DNA of 5,702 bases from JAQGMJ01 sp036271855 (GTDB taxonomy: Bacteria > Pseudomonadota > Gammaproteobacteria > Burkholderiales > JAEUOS01): the NCBI GenBank assembly GCA_036271855.1, contig DATAZV010000222.1:1-5702 (forward strand), given 5' to 3'. The notes below the pieces were generated by a model, which was not told the DNA's origin, did no database searches, and saw only the letters and a list, made by a program, of their open reading frames with translations. Below, in pieces: positions 1-5,384 of the stretch. Every line of letters begins with the position of its first letter. The stretch's first letter is position 1. The translations under genes were made by a program, and so were the position numbers.

Positions 1-554
1 GCACCACACACGTTGGGCACTGCCAGCAGGTCCATCAGCGCCAGGAATTCGACATGGTCGCCCGGACCGGACCGCTGCCGGTCGATCTGCCCGCGATCGC
101 CGCGCACCTCGGTCTTCATGAACAGGTTGAACGAGTCGTGCACATCGTCCGGCGTCAGGCCGTATTCGCGCTGCGCCTCGGCCTGGATATCGTGGCAATT
201 GGTATGCACCGGCAGGCCGTAGAGCGTCTCGTAGACATTGGCGCTGCAGCGGGGAAACATCACGTCGTTGCACTTCACCGTGTCGCGCAAGATGTACACC
301 ATCGCCCGCTCGCGCGGCGGCGCCGACCACATAAAGTCGCCTTCGCTGGGGTTGATGCCGTGCAGGGTGCGGGTGCGCCCGCAATGCATGAACTCCTTGT
401 AATCGTGCAGGTTGAAGCAGTTGAAGTCGACGCACTGGTTGCCCTCGATCTGCTCGATGCGCATCACCTGGCCCGCCAGCAGCTCGAAGGCCTTGCCGGT
501 GCCCGGCTGCAGCACCACGCTTGAAAGCAGCTCGCGCCCCTCGACCGTGCTCAT
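1..554 (-). CDS. DUF1989 / urea carboxylase-associated family protein, C-terminus outside window
   Basis: Partial gene: 184 complete codons are visible, beginning MSTVEGRELLSSVVLQPGTG and running off the left edge. The start ATG at 554-552 overlaps the upstream gene's TGA as ATGA, so translational coupling is likely. Family hallmarks are visible: the GNQCVDFNCFN segment (38-48), a cysteine at C103, HTNC (117-120), the NLFM block (143-146), PGDHVEFLALMDLL (164-177) and the late cysteine C183. From family knowledge, cysteines matching C103, C120 and C183 are conserved and probably bind metal (zinc). The family includes the urea carboxylase-associated proteins and the carboxyguanidine deiminase subunits CgdA/CgdB, so a cytoplasmic role in breaking down a urea-, guanidine- or ureide-like compound is plausible. 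The exact substrate is not readable here. C41, C46, C58 and C95 are further cysteines that may be specific to this subgroup. Confidence 0.88.
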   Translation of the reverse strand, partial: MSTVEGRELLSSVVLQPGTGKAFELLAGQVMRIEQIEGNQCVDFNCFNLHDYKEFMHCGRTRTLHGINPSEGDFMWSAPPRERAMVYILRDTVKCNDVMFPRCSANVYETLYGLPVHTNCHDIQAEAQREYGLTPDDVHDSFNLFMKTEVRGDRGQIDRQRSGPGDHVEFLALMDLLAVPNVCG

Positions 555-724
555 GACGCCCCCCCGGACTTCTCCCCGGCCTTGGGCGCGTGGGCGGCGG
601 CGTATTGGCGCAGCGCCAGGCGCACCAGCGCCTCGCGGTCGGGCGCGACGCCGCGCGCCACGGTCTTGTCCAGCAGCTCCTGCTGCTGCTGGTTGAGTTT
701 CAGGACGACGGTTTTGCCTTGCAC
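551..724 (-). CDS. Small ribbon-helix-helix-like protein (57 aa), probable regulator
   Basis: A 57-residue protein read from a GTG start (724-722). This start is chosen because AAGGAG lies 6 nt upstream; a longer in-frame reading to 820 would place that ribosome binding site inside the coding region. The fold suggested by the sequence is one beta strand (KTVVLKL, residues 4-10), helix A (about 11-24), a turn at G25, and helix B (about 29-46, DREALVRLALRQYA), followed by a loose charged tail. This matches the strand-helix-helix order of CopG/Arc-type DNA-binding dimers, but I cannot prove DNA binding. It overlaps the DUF1989 gene by 4 nt and is presumably co-transcribed with it from the sigma-54-like element at 785-801. 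As the first gene of the unit it could control that unit or the divergent transporter gene. Alternatively it is a small partner of the DUF1989 enzyme. Confidence 0.75.
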   Translation of the reverse strand: MQGKTVVLKLNQQQQELLDKTVARGVAPDREALVRLALRQYAAAHAPKAGEKSGGAS

Positions 725-784
725 CTTGTTCTCCTTGTGTATTCCGCTCCCCCGGCGACGCCTGCACGGGGACTCCGGCATAAA

Positions 785-801
785 AGCAAATTCCAGTCCA
801 A
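785..801 (-). promoter_or_regulatory. Probable sigma-54 (RpoN) -24/-12 promoter for the RHH/DUF1989 unit
   Basis: Read on the minus strand the site is TTGGACTGGAATTTGCT. It has GG (799-798) and GC (787-786) separated by exactly 10 nt, a perfect TTGCT -12 box, and TTGG plus the downstream G of the -24 box; only the CAC of TGGCAC is lost. The predicted transcript start is near 774, giving a leader of about 50 nt before the GTG at 724. RpoN promoters often drive nitrogen-scavenging genes, which fits a DUF1989 operon. Expression would need an enhancer-binding activator such as NtrC. Confidence 0.55.
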
Positions 802-889
802 ACCGCGATGACGCGGGCATGGCCCTGGGCGCCGCGCCGGCCCCATTTTTCGGGCGGCTGGCACCGTTTCAGCGCACATGTATACCAGG

Positions 890-910
890 TTGCGCACCAA
901 AGCCGCGCAA
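890..910. promoter_or_regulatory. 21-bp dyad TTGCGC-N9-GCGCAA, candidate activator site
   Basis: Perfect 6-bp half-sites (890-895 and 905-910) flank a 9-nt spacer. The centre lies about 126 nt upstream of the transcript start predicted from the minus-strand sigma-54 element, a usual distance for enhancer-binding proteins. It is not the classical NtrC consensus (TGCACC-N5-GGTGCA), so the bound protein is unknown. Confidence 0.35.
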
Positions 911-973
911 GCCGCGCGCCTCCCGCCCACGTGGCAATGGCGCAAGGCGCGTGGCATGGAAGGTGCTAAATCC

Positions 974-988
974 CTTGGCATTCTCAAG
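974..988. promoter_or_regulatory. CTTG-N7-CAAG dyad, LysR-type T-N11-A box
   Basis: CTTG (974-977) and CAAG (985-988) form an inverted repeat that extends one base further on each side (C973/G989). T975 and A987 give the T-N11-A pattern of LysR-type regulator boxes. It lies about 120 nt upstream of the BMP gene start. No LysR gene is in the window. Confidence 0.3.
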
Positions 989-990
989 GC

Positions 991-1040
991 ACGCATGCGA
1001 AGCGTACTCCAGGGTACGCATGCGAAGCATGCTCCAAGCA
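991..1040. repeat. Two tandem 25-bp direct repeats upstream of the BMP gene
   Basis: Copy 1 (991-1015) and copy 2 (1016-1040) agree at 20 of 25 positions, including the first 13 (ACGCATGCGAAGC) and a central CTCCA. Copy 2 also contains GCATGC-GAA-GCATGC (1018-1032), a local dyad. The repeats end 65 nt before the BMP start codon, a suitable place for operator sites. They could bind the small RHH-like protein encoded divergently, since such proteins commonly bind tandem sites, but this is inference. Confidence 0.6.
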
Positions 1041-1105
1041 CGATACGCCGCACACTTGTAACACTCTGATTTGAATTGCACCACTCAACAACCAAGGGGA
1101 ATTTC

Positions 1106-2224
1106 ATGAGCGCTTCCGGTCACAAGGGCATTGATCGTCGTAACTGGCTGAAACAGGCGGCGGGGGCCGCCGGCGGGCTGGCACTGTCTTCCATGATCGG
1201 CCGGGCCACCGCCGCCGACCCGCTGGTGATCGGCGCCATCTACGTCGGCCCGAAGGACGACTACGGCTGGAACCAGTCGCACGCCGGCGGCATCGAGATG
1301 CTGAAAAAGGTGCCGAATGTGAAGGTGATCGAGGAAGAGAAAGTCCCCGAGACCACCGCCGTCGTTTCCACCATGGAATCGATGATCCACCAGGACGGCG
1401 CCAAGCTGATCCTCGGCACCTCCTTCGGCTACTTCGACCCGCACATGATCAACATGGCGAAGAAATACCCCAAGGTGCAGTTCCGCCACCCCTCCACCCT
1501 GTGGACCAAGGGCAAGCACCCGGACAACCTCGGCGGCTACTTCGTCTATCTCGACCAGGCCCACTATGTCGACGGCGCCGCCGCCGGCATGGCCACCAAG
1601 AGCAACAAGATCGGCTTCATCGCCGCCAAGCCCATCCCCATCGTCCTGCGCAACATCAACGCCTTCGCCCTGGCGGCCAAAAAAGCCAACCCCAAGGTCG
1701 AGATCAAGGTGGTGTTCACCGGCGAATGGTCGATGCCGGTGCGCGAAGCCGAAGCCACCAACTCGCTGGTCGACGCCGGCTGCGACATCATCGCCTGCCA
1801 CGTCGATTCGCCCAAGGTCGTGCTCGAAACCGCCGACAAGCGCGGCGCCAAGAGCTGCGGCCACAATGTCGGCCAGGCCACCATCGCGCCCAAGGGCTTC
1901 ATCACCGGCGCGGAGAACAACTACGGCGTCATCTACACCGCCTTCGCCGGCATGCTCGCCAAGGGCCAGCCCCTGCCCAACATGATGAGTGGCGGCTACG
2001 ACAAGAACATGGTAATCAACACCGCCTACGGCGCCGGCGCCGGTGCCGAATCGAAAAAGGCCGGCGACGCCGCCAAGGCCGACATGAAGGCCACCAAGCC
2101 GATGTTCGTAGGTCCCTTGAAAGACAACAAGGGCAAGGTCGTGCTGGAGAAGACCGTAGGCAACACCGACGGCGTGCTCGACGGCATGAACTACCTGGTC
2201 GAAGGCACCACCGGCTCGATCTAA
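1106..2224 (+). CDS. BMP-family ABC transporter substrate-binding protein
   Basis: A 372-residue exported binding protein of the BMP/Med/PnrA family (PF02608), the periplasmic receptor of an ABC importer. The ATG at 1106 is preferred over an in-frame TTG at 1076 because AAGGGGA lies 5 nt upstream. The N-terminus carries a twin-arginine signal: DRRNWLK (10-16), a hydrophobic stretch of small residues, and a likely cleavage after ATA (34-36). Family features include the opening VIGAIYVGPKDDYGWNQSHAGG (41-62), where the DxGWN-type segment contributes to the ligand site. A GYDKNM segment and a charged, Lys-rich C-terminal region follow. Known family ligands include purine nucleosides. Lying divergent to a DUF1989 gene suggests a nitrogen-rich ligand such as a purine, ureide or guanidino compound. 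Permease and ATPase genes are not adjacent downstream, because a terminator-like palindrome follows; they must lie outside the window. Confidence 0.93.
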   Translation: MSASGHKGIDRRNWLKQAAGAAGGLALSSMIGRATAADPLVIGAIYVGPKDDYGWNQSHAGGIEMLKKVPNVKVIEEEKVPETTAVVSTMESMIHQDGAKLILGTSFGYFDPHMINMAKKYPKVQFRHPSTLWTKGKHPDNLGGYFVYLDQAHYVDGAAAGMATKSNKIGFIAAKPIPIVLRNINAFALAAKKANPKVEIKVVFTGEWSMPVREAEATNSLVDAGCDIIACHVDSPKVVLETADKRGAKSCGHNVGQATIAPKGFITGAENNYGVIYTAFAGMLAKGQPLPNMMSGGYDKNMVINTAYGAGAGAESKKAGDAAKADMKATKPMFVGPLKDNKGKVVLEKTVGNTDGVLDGMNYLVEGTTGSI

Positions 2225-2551
2225 AAGGCGTCTGATTTTTTTCGCAAGGCACGCAACAAAATCGGGGTCGGATCACTTTTTCGTCTTTTTGAAAAAGTGC
2301 TCTGACCCCGATTTTTGAGTACGAAGCAAAGTCCTCCGCAATCTTGTTGTTGCGCTCATTGCGCAGCCACCTACGCCCTCGCGCAACGCTCCGTTTCCCC
2401 TCCGGAAACTCTTACCGCAGCGCCCCCCCACTGCCCTCTTTTACACGCCCGCAAGCCTATTTCGCGGGGCACATGCATTGCTGCCATTCCTGTACGGGCC
2501 TTGCCCGAAATTGCAGTACGGCCAGGTCAGCCGTCGCACCCAGGAGACAGC
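2225..2551. other. Intergenic stretch with REP-like palindrome and structured leader
   Basis: The gap between the BMP gene and the first small exported-protein gene has no convincing gene. An in-frame upward extension of the next gene to a TTG at 2315 would start inside the palindrome and lacks a ribosome binding site. Besides the palindrome at 2258-2315 there are short hairpins TGCGC/GCGCA (2351-2365) and GTTTCC/GGAAAC (2393-2409), neither followed by a T run. No clear sigma-70 promoter for the next gene was found. Confidence 0.6.
2258..2315. repeat. 58-nt near-perfect palindrome, REP-like element and possible terminator
   Basis: Arms 2258-2282 and 2291-2315 pair over 25 positions with a single mismatch (T2273/C2300) and one G-T pair (2270/2303), around an 8-nt loop GTCTTTTT. 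The outer arm is AAAATCGGGGTC / GACCCCGATTTT and the inner arm CACTTTTTC / GAAAAAGTG. It lies 33 nt after the BMP stop and ends in a T run on the plus strand, so it can end transcription. The size and GGGGTC/GACCCC core resemble dispersed REP-type palindromes I recall from Burkholderiales genomes. No transposase is in the window. Confidence 0.75.
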
Positions 2552-2959
2552 ATGCGCCTACCCATCCAGTTCCACCACACCCTGCCGAGAATCCCGGCGA
2601 TCTCGCGCGAGCTGGCCTTCATCGTCGCCGCGCTCGCCCTGCTGCTGATCGCCGCCGGCGCGCTGGCGCAGCCCCTGCCGGGCAATGCCACCGGCACGCC
2701 GCCGCCGGTCGCGGCGACGCCGGACAAGGGCGGCGCGCCCAGCGCCATCGACTGCAGCAAGGCGGCCAACAAGAGCATGGCCGAATGCAGCCAGGACGCG
2801 ATCGGCGCCGGCGGCCTGTCGCGCAACCCGCCGGCCGGCGCCGACCGCGGCATTCAGAGGCAGGCCACGCGCACCAACGACGGCATGAGCGGCCCCAACA
2901 CCGGCGCCGCACCGCGCCCCAGCGACATCAGCGACGGCAAGACCTCGCAGCCGCGCTAG
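2552..2959 (+). CDS. Small exported Pro/Ala-rich protein with CX10C pair, unknown function (paralogue A)
   Basis: A 135-residue protein I do not recognise. ATG 2552 is chosen because AGGAG (2542-2546) sits 5 nt upstream and because the reading starts just before a signal peptide. The N-terminus has a long n-region, a hydrophobic core (about 21-38) and a likely signal peptidase I site ALA|QP (after residue 39). The mature part of about 96 residues is low-complexity, rich in Pro, Ala, Gly and Asp, and has only two cysteines, C68 and C79, within AIDCSKAANKSMAEC. These could form a disulfide in the periplasm. The next gene encodes a protein of the same layout with the same IDCSKA-x-N-x5-C core and identical cysteine spacing, so the two look like a tandem duplication, probably co-transcribed (37 nt apart). 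No enzymatic motif is visible. Codon use (strong third-position GC) supports it being a real gene. Confidence 0.78.
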   Translation: MRLPIQFHHTLPRIPAISRELAFIVAALALLLIAAGALAQPLPGNATGTPPPVAATPDKGGAPSAIDCSKAANKSMAECSQDAIGAGGLSRNPPAGADRGIQRQATRTNDGMSGPNTGAAPRPSDISDGKTSQPR

Positions 2960-2996
2960 AGGCGGCACCGCAGCCGAACCACGCCAGGAGACTTCC

Positions 2997-3437
2997 ATGA
3001 TTCCCTTTTCCCCTCGCCACACGCACCAGCCGCCCGCCGCGCCGCGCAGCCGCCGCGCGCTGCACCTCGCCATCCTGATCGCGGTCGCCGTCGCCGCGCT
3101 GCTCGCGCTGTTCGCCGCCGGCCCGGCGCACGGCCAGGCCAAGCCCAGCGCGCCCGCGCCCAAGGGCCCGGCGCCCACCGTCACCATGCCCGGCAATATC
3201 GACTGCTCGAAGGCGGAAAACCGCAAGGAGCCGGTGTGCAACAAGCAGGCCGACCCCGGCATCGCCCGCGCGCCGGCGCAAAACCCCGACCCCGGCATCG
3301 CCCGCACCCCGCCGCCCACCGGCGACGGCGCCAAGGCCGGCCCCTCGCATCCCGGCAGCGATGATGCGCCGCCGGTCGGCCGCAATGAATCCGCCGACCC
3401 CGGCATGGTCAAACCCGGGCCCCGGCCGGGCGGCTGA
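2997..3437 (+). CDS. Small exported Pro-rich protein with CX10C pair and DPG repeats, unknown function (paralogue B)
   Basis: A 146-residue protein, unrecognised, starting at ATG 2997 with AGGAG (2986-2990) 6 nt upstream. A basic n-region (R17, R19, R20) is followed by a hydrophobic core (about 22-41) and a likely cleavage AHG|QA (after residue 46). The mature part is about 100 residues, very rich in Pro, Ala, Gly and Lys, and probably disordered. It contains NIDCSKAENRKEPVC (67-81) with two cysteines, C70 and C81, spaced exactly as in the preceding gene's product. After this come three related motifs: DPGIAR at 86-91 and 98-103, and DPGMVK at 134-139. The first two are encoded by identical 19-nt stretches (3251-3269 and 3287-3305), indicating recent internal duplication. 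The gene ends 17 nt before the T-run side of a terminator that serves the convergent Bug-family gene. Confidence 0.78.
   Translation: MIPFSPRHTHQPPAAPRSRRALHLAILIAVAVAALLALFAAGPAHGQAKPSAPAPKGPAPTVTMPGNIDCSKAENRKEPVCNKQADPGIARAPAQNPDPGIARTPPPTGDGAKAGPSHPGSDDAPPVGRNESADPGMVKPGPRPGG
3251..3305 (+). repeat. 19-bp direct repeat encoding DPGIAR within paralogue B
   Basis: Identical 19-nt copies at 3251-3269 and 3287-3305 (beginning CGACCCCGGCATCGCCC), 36 nt apart and therefore in frame. They encode two of the protein's three DPG motifs. The third (about 3396-3413, DPGMVK) has diverged. Confidence 0.7.
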
Positions 3438-3453
3438 GCAGCGGCGTCCAGGC

Positions 3454-3483
3454 AAAAAAATATCGGGGCTTGCGCCCCGATAT
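3454..3483 (-). terminator. Rho-independent terminator of the Bug-family gene
   Basis: A 10-bp perfect stem ATATCGGGGC / GCCCCGATAT (3460-3469 with 3474-3483) has a 4-nt loop. On the minus strand it is followed by a run of seven T's (3460-3454). It lies 30 nt past the stop codon of the leftward gene at 3514. On the plus strand no T run follows, so it would stop the convergent small genes only weakly. Confidence 0.88.
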
Positions 3484-3513
3484 CCGGTTCCTGCGTGATG
3501 CCAGTGGCGGCGC

Positions 3514-4500
3514 TTACTCGACCTTCGCCCCCGAAGCCTTCACCACCTTGGCCCACTTCTCGATTTCCATCCGGTTCATCGCATCGAAATCGCCCGGGGT
3601 GCCGGGGATGGTGTCGCCGCCTAGCTTGGCCAGCTGGGCCTTGGTGGCGGGGTCAGCCAGGGCGTCGTTCATTTCCTTGTTCAGGCGGTTGATGGCTTCC
3701 GCCGGCGTGCCCTTGGGCGCGCCCATGCCGAACCAGGCCGAAGCCTCGTAGCCTTTCACCACTTCGCCGATCGCCGGCACGTCGGGCAGTTGCGCGTTGC
3801 GCTTGGTAGTGGTCACGCCGAGCGCGCGCAGCTTGCCGCCGCGGATGTGCTCGATCGACGAGGGCATGTTGTCGAACATCACGTGGGTCTGCCCGGCGAT
3901 CAGGTCGACCAGCGCCGGGCCGGCGCCCTTGTAGGGCACGTGCAGCAGCTCGATGTTGGTCATCATCTTGAACAGCTCGCCGGAGAGGTGCACCGAGGTG
4001 CCGCTGCCGGAAGAGGCCAGCACCACCTTGCCGGGATTGGCCTTGGCGTAGCTGATAAATTCCTGGATGGTCTTGGTCGGCAGCGACATCGTGGTTTCCA
4101 TCACGTTGGGCACGCGCACGATGCCGGCGATGCCGACGATGTCCTTGCCGAAGTCGAACGTCAGGTTATGGTAAAGCGTCACGTTGATCGCGTTGGCCGG
4201 GTTCACCAGCAGCACGGTGTAGCCGTCCGGCGCCGCTTTGGCTACCGCGTCCGTGCCGATGTTGTTGCCGGCGCCCGGGCGGTTGTCGACGATCACCTGC
4301 TGGCCGATGGTCTGCGAAATCTTGTTCGCCATGATGCGCGCCAGGATGTCGGTGGTGCCGCCGGGCGGGTAGCCCACCACCCAGCGGATCGGCTTGGTCG
4401 GAAAGCCCTGTGCCTGCGCGGCGGCACTGAAGGCGAAGGTGGCTACGGTAGCGGTAACCAGGGTCAGGATGCGTGCGGTAAAGCGGCGTGCGGTCGTCAC
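3514..4500 (-). CDS. Bug-family (TctC-like) tripartite tricarboxylate transporter substrate-binding protein
   Basis: A 328-residue periplasmic binding protein of the Bug/TctC family (PF03401), whose members bind small carboxylates and related molecules. The GTG at 4500-4498 is preferred because GGAGA lies 9 nt upstream and the length fits the family (about 320-330). A GTG at 4548 would add 16 residues and has no ribosome binding site. A Sec signal peptide (RRF then a hydrophobic core) ends at AQA|QG (28-30). Family signatures follow: PIRWVVGYPPGGTTDILAR (37-55), VDNRPGAGNNIGTDAVAKAAPDGYTVLL (71-98), a SSGSGTSVHLSGELF stretch (163-177), HVPYKGAGPALVDLIAGQ (187-204) and FDNMPS from 209. No membrane partners TctA/TctB are nearby, which is common: Burkholderiales carry many orphan copies. 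The ligand cannot be told from sequence. It has its own terminator and is probably a single-gene unit. Confidence 0.93.
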   Translation of the reverse strand: MTTARRFTARILTLVTATVATFAFSAAAQAQGFPTKPIRWVVGYPPGGTTDILARIMANKISQTIGQQVIVDNRPGAGNNIGTDAVAKAAPDGYTVLLVNPANAINVTLYHNLTFDFGKDIVGIAGIVRVPNVMETTMSLPTKTIQEFISYAKANPGKVVLASSGSGTSVHLSGELFKMMTNIELLHVPYKGAGPALVDLIAGQTHVMFDNMPSSIEHIRGGKLRALGVTTTKRNAQLPDVPAIGEVVKGYEASAWFGMGAPKGTPAEAINRLNKEMNDALADPATKAQLAKLGGDTIPGTPGDFDAMNRMEIEKWAKVVKASGAKVE

Positions 4501-4702
4501 GGGCGTTTGTCTCCAGAACGTTGTTTTTGCGCGCCCAATGAAAATCACGGATGCGCGCTGCGTGCCCAGTGGGCGATCGGCGGCGGCGCAATCTGCGGCG
4601 CCAAAATATCAAACTAGGCGGCTTCGGCCGGTCGTGCCCGAGCGCCTTTCGTTTTTTCGAGTATAGCGTAAAGCGGCGGCGGCCTTCGCGCTTCGTCCGC
4701 GC
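4501..4702 (-). promoter_or_regulatory. Upstream region of the Bug-family gene
   Basis: This 202-nt gap lies between the leftward lysE-like gene and the Bug-family gene. It contains a TATACT -10-like hexamer on the minus strand (4665-4660) and an AT-rich patch (4602-4615), but no matching -35 box at 16-18 nt from either. I see no hairpin with a T run that would end the lysE transcript, so read-through is possible. Confidence 0.35.
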
Positions 4703-5384
4703 CTAGCGCTGATGCAGGCCCTGGTAGATCAGGCGCGCGCCGAACAGGCCCAGGCCGGCGCCCACCAGGCGCTCCAACACGCCCTGCGCGCGGCTATAGC
4801 CGCGGCGCACCGCCGCCACCGAAAAGGCATGGCTCAGGAACACCCGCCAGGTCAGCGAAACGGCAACGATGCCGCCCCAGGCCAGCACCTTGGCCCACAG
4901 CGGCGTGCCGGCGGTCAGGGTGATGGAAAAGATCGAGGCGAAAAACAGCACCGTCTGCGGATTGGCCAGGTCGGTCACCAGGCCGCGGCGGAACAGTTGC
5001 ATGAAGGGGGGGCGCGGGAACGCCATCGGTCTCGGCGGCGGCCGATGTTCCCAAGGCCGCCATGGCGGCCGGAGTTTCCTCCACGCGCATTTGCGCGCGG
5101 CCGCGCAACAGGCCGAGCGAATACCATACCAGGTAGGCGCCGCCGGCCACCTTGATGGCGGCGAACAGCAGCCCGCCCTGGGCGATCACCGCCGCCATGC
5201 CGAACAGGCCCAGCGCCGCGTAGATGGCGTCGCCGCAGGCCACCCCCAGGCCGGTGGCGATGCCGGCGCCGCGCCCGCGCGACAGGCTGGCGTGCACCAC
5301 TACCAGCAGGTTCGGGCCAGGGCTGAAAAAGGTCAGCGCGAACAGGCCGACGGCGAGCAGGGCGGAGTGGGTATAGGCGTTCAT
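4703..5384 (-). pseudogene. LysE/RhtB-family exporter gene, split by a frameshift in a seven-C run
   Basis: LysE-family proteins are inner-membrane exporters of amino acids and related compounds. The first part reads from ATG 5384 (MNAYTHSALLAVGLFALTFF) with the family's SPGPN motif (21-25), GLGVACGDAIYA (45-56) and three hydrophobic segments (about 8-30, 42-66, 69-92). After a polar linker the reading frame breaks at a run of seven C's (minus strand 5012-5006). The missing second half continues in the next frame, FMQLFRRGLVTDLANPQTVLFF and three more hydrophobic segments, ending at the TAG at 4705-4703. Removing one C gives an uninterrupted 226-residue protein of ordinary length for the family. 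As it stands, translation goes on out of frame to 4794 (196 residues, second half wrong). Both halves are well conserved, so the break is recent, a sequencing or assembly error, or a phase-variable tract. No good ribosome binding site precedes 5384. Confidence 0.83.

Larger units (their letters stand above)
725..1105. promoter_or_regulatory. Divergent intergenic control region (381 nt)
   Basis: No coding sequence is convincing here. The region separates the leftward RHH/DUF1989 unit from the rightward BMP gene and so should contain both promoters. It holds a sigma-54-type element on the minus strand (785-801), a weaker sigma-54-like match on the plus strand (859-874), a GTATAC palindrome (880-885), a TTGCGC-N9-GCGCAA dyad (890-910), a tandem AAGCCGCGC pair (900-917), a CTTG-N7-CAAG dyad (974-988) and a 25-bp tandem repeat (991-1040). 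No good sigma-70 promoter with both boxes was found in front of the BMP gene. Confidence 0.6.

Noticed and set aside
880..885. GTATAC palindrome as a GntR/FadR-type operator
   Set aside because: Only 6 bp are symmetric. The flanks match TGGTATACCA on one side only, and a 6-bp palindrome is expected by chance.
1085..1864. Long open frame antisense to the BMP gene (259 codons)
   Set aside because: It is a shadow of high-GC codon bias: the translation is a low-complexity mix of Gly, Val, Asp and His with no family pattern, while the plus strand encodes a clear BMP protein.
2393..2409. GTTTCC/GGAAAC hairpin as a terminator
   Set aside because: The stem has only 6 bp and no T run follows; it is at most a leader structure.
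2558..3556. Long leftward open frame (332 codons) across both small exported-protein genes
   Set aside because: It crosses the terminator hairpin and two genes with good RBS and signal peptides, has no RBS of its own, and reads as Gly/Ala/Arg-rich low complexity.
3790..4617. Rightward open frame (275 codons) antisense to the Bug-family gene
   Set aside because: His/Gly/Val/Arg-rich shadow of a clear TctC-like protein on the other strand, with no ribosome binding site or recognisable domain.
4660..4665. TATACT hexamer as a sigma-70 promoter of the Bug-family gene
   Set aside because: No -35-like hexamer at 16-18 nt and no extended -10 TG, so it was not called as a promoter on its own.
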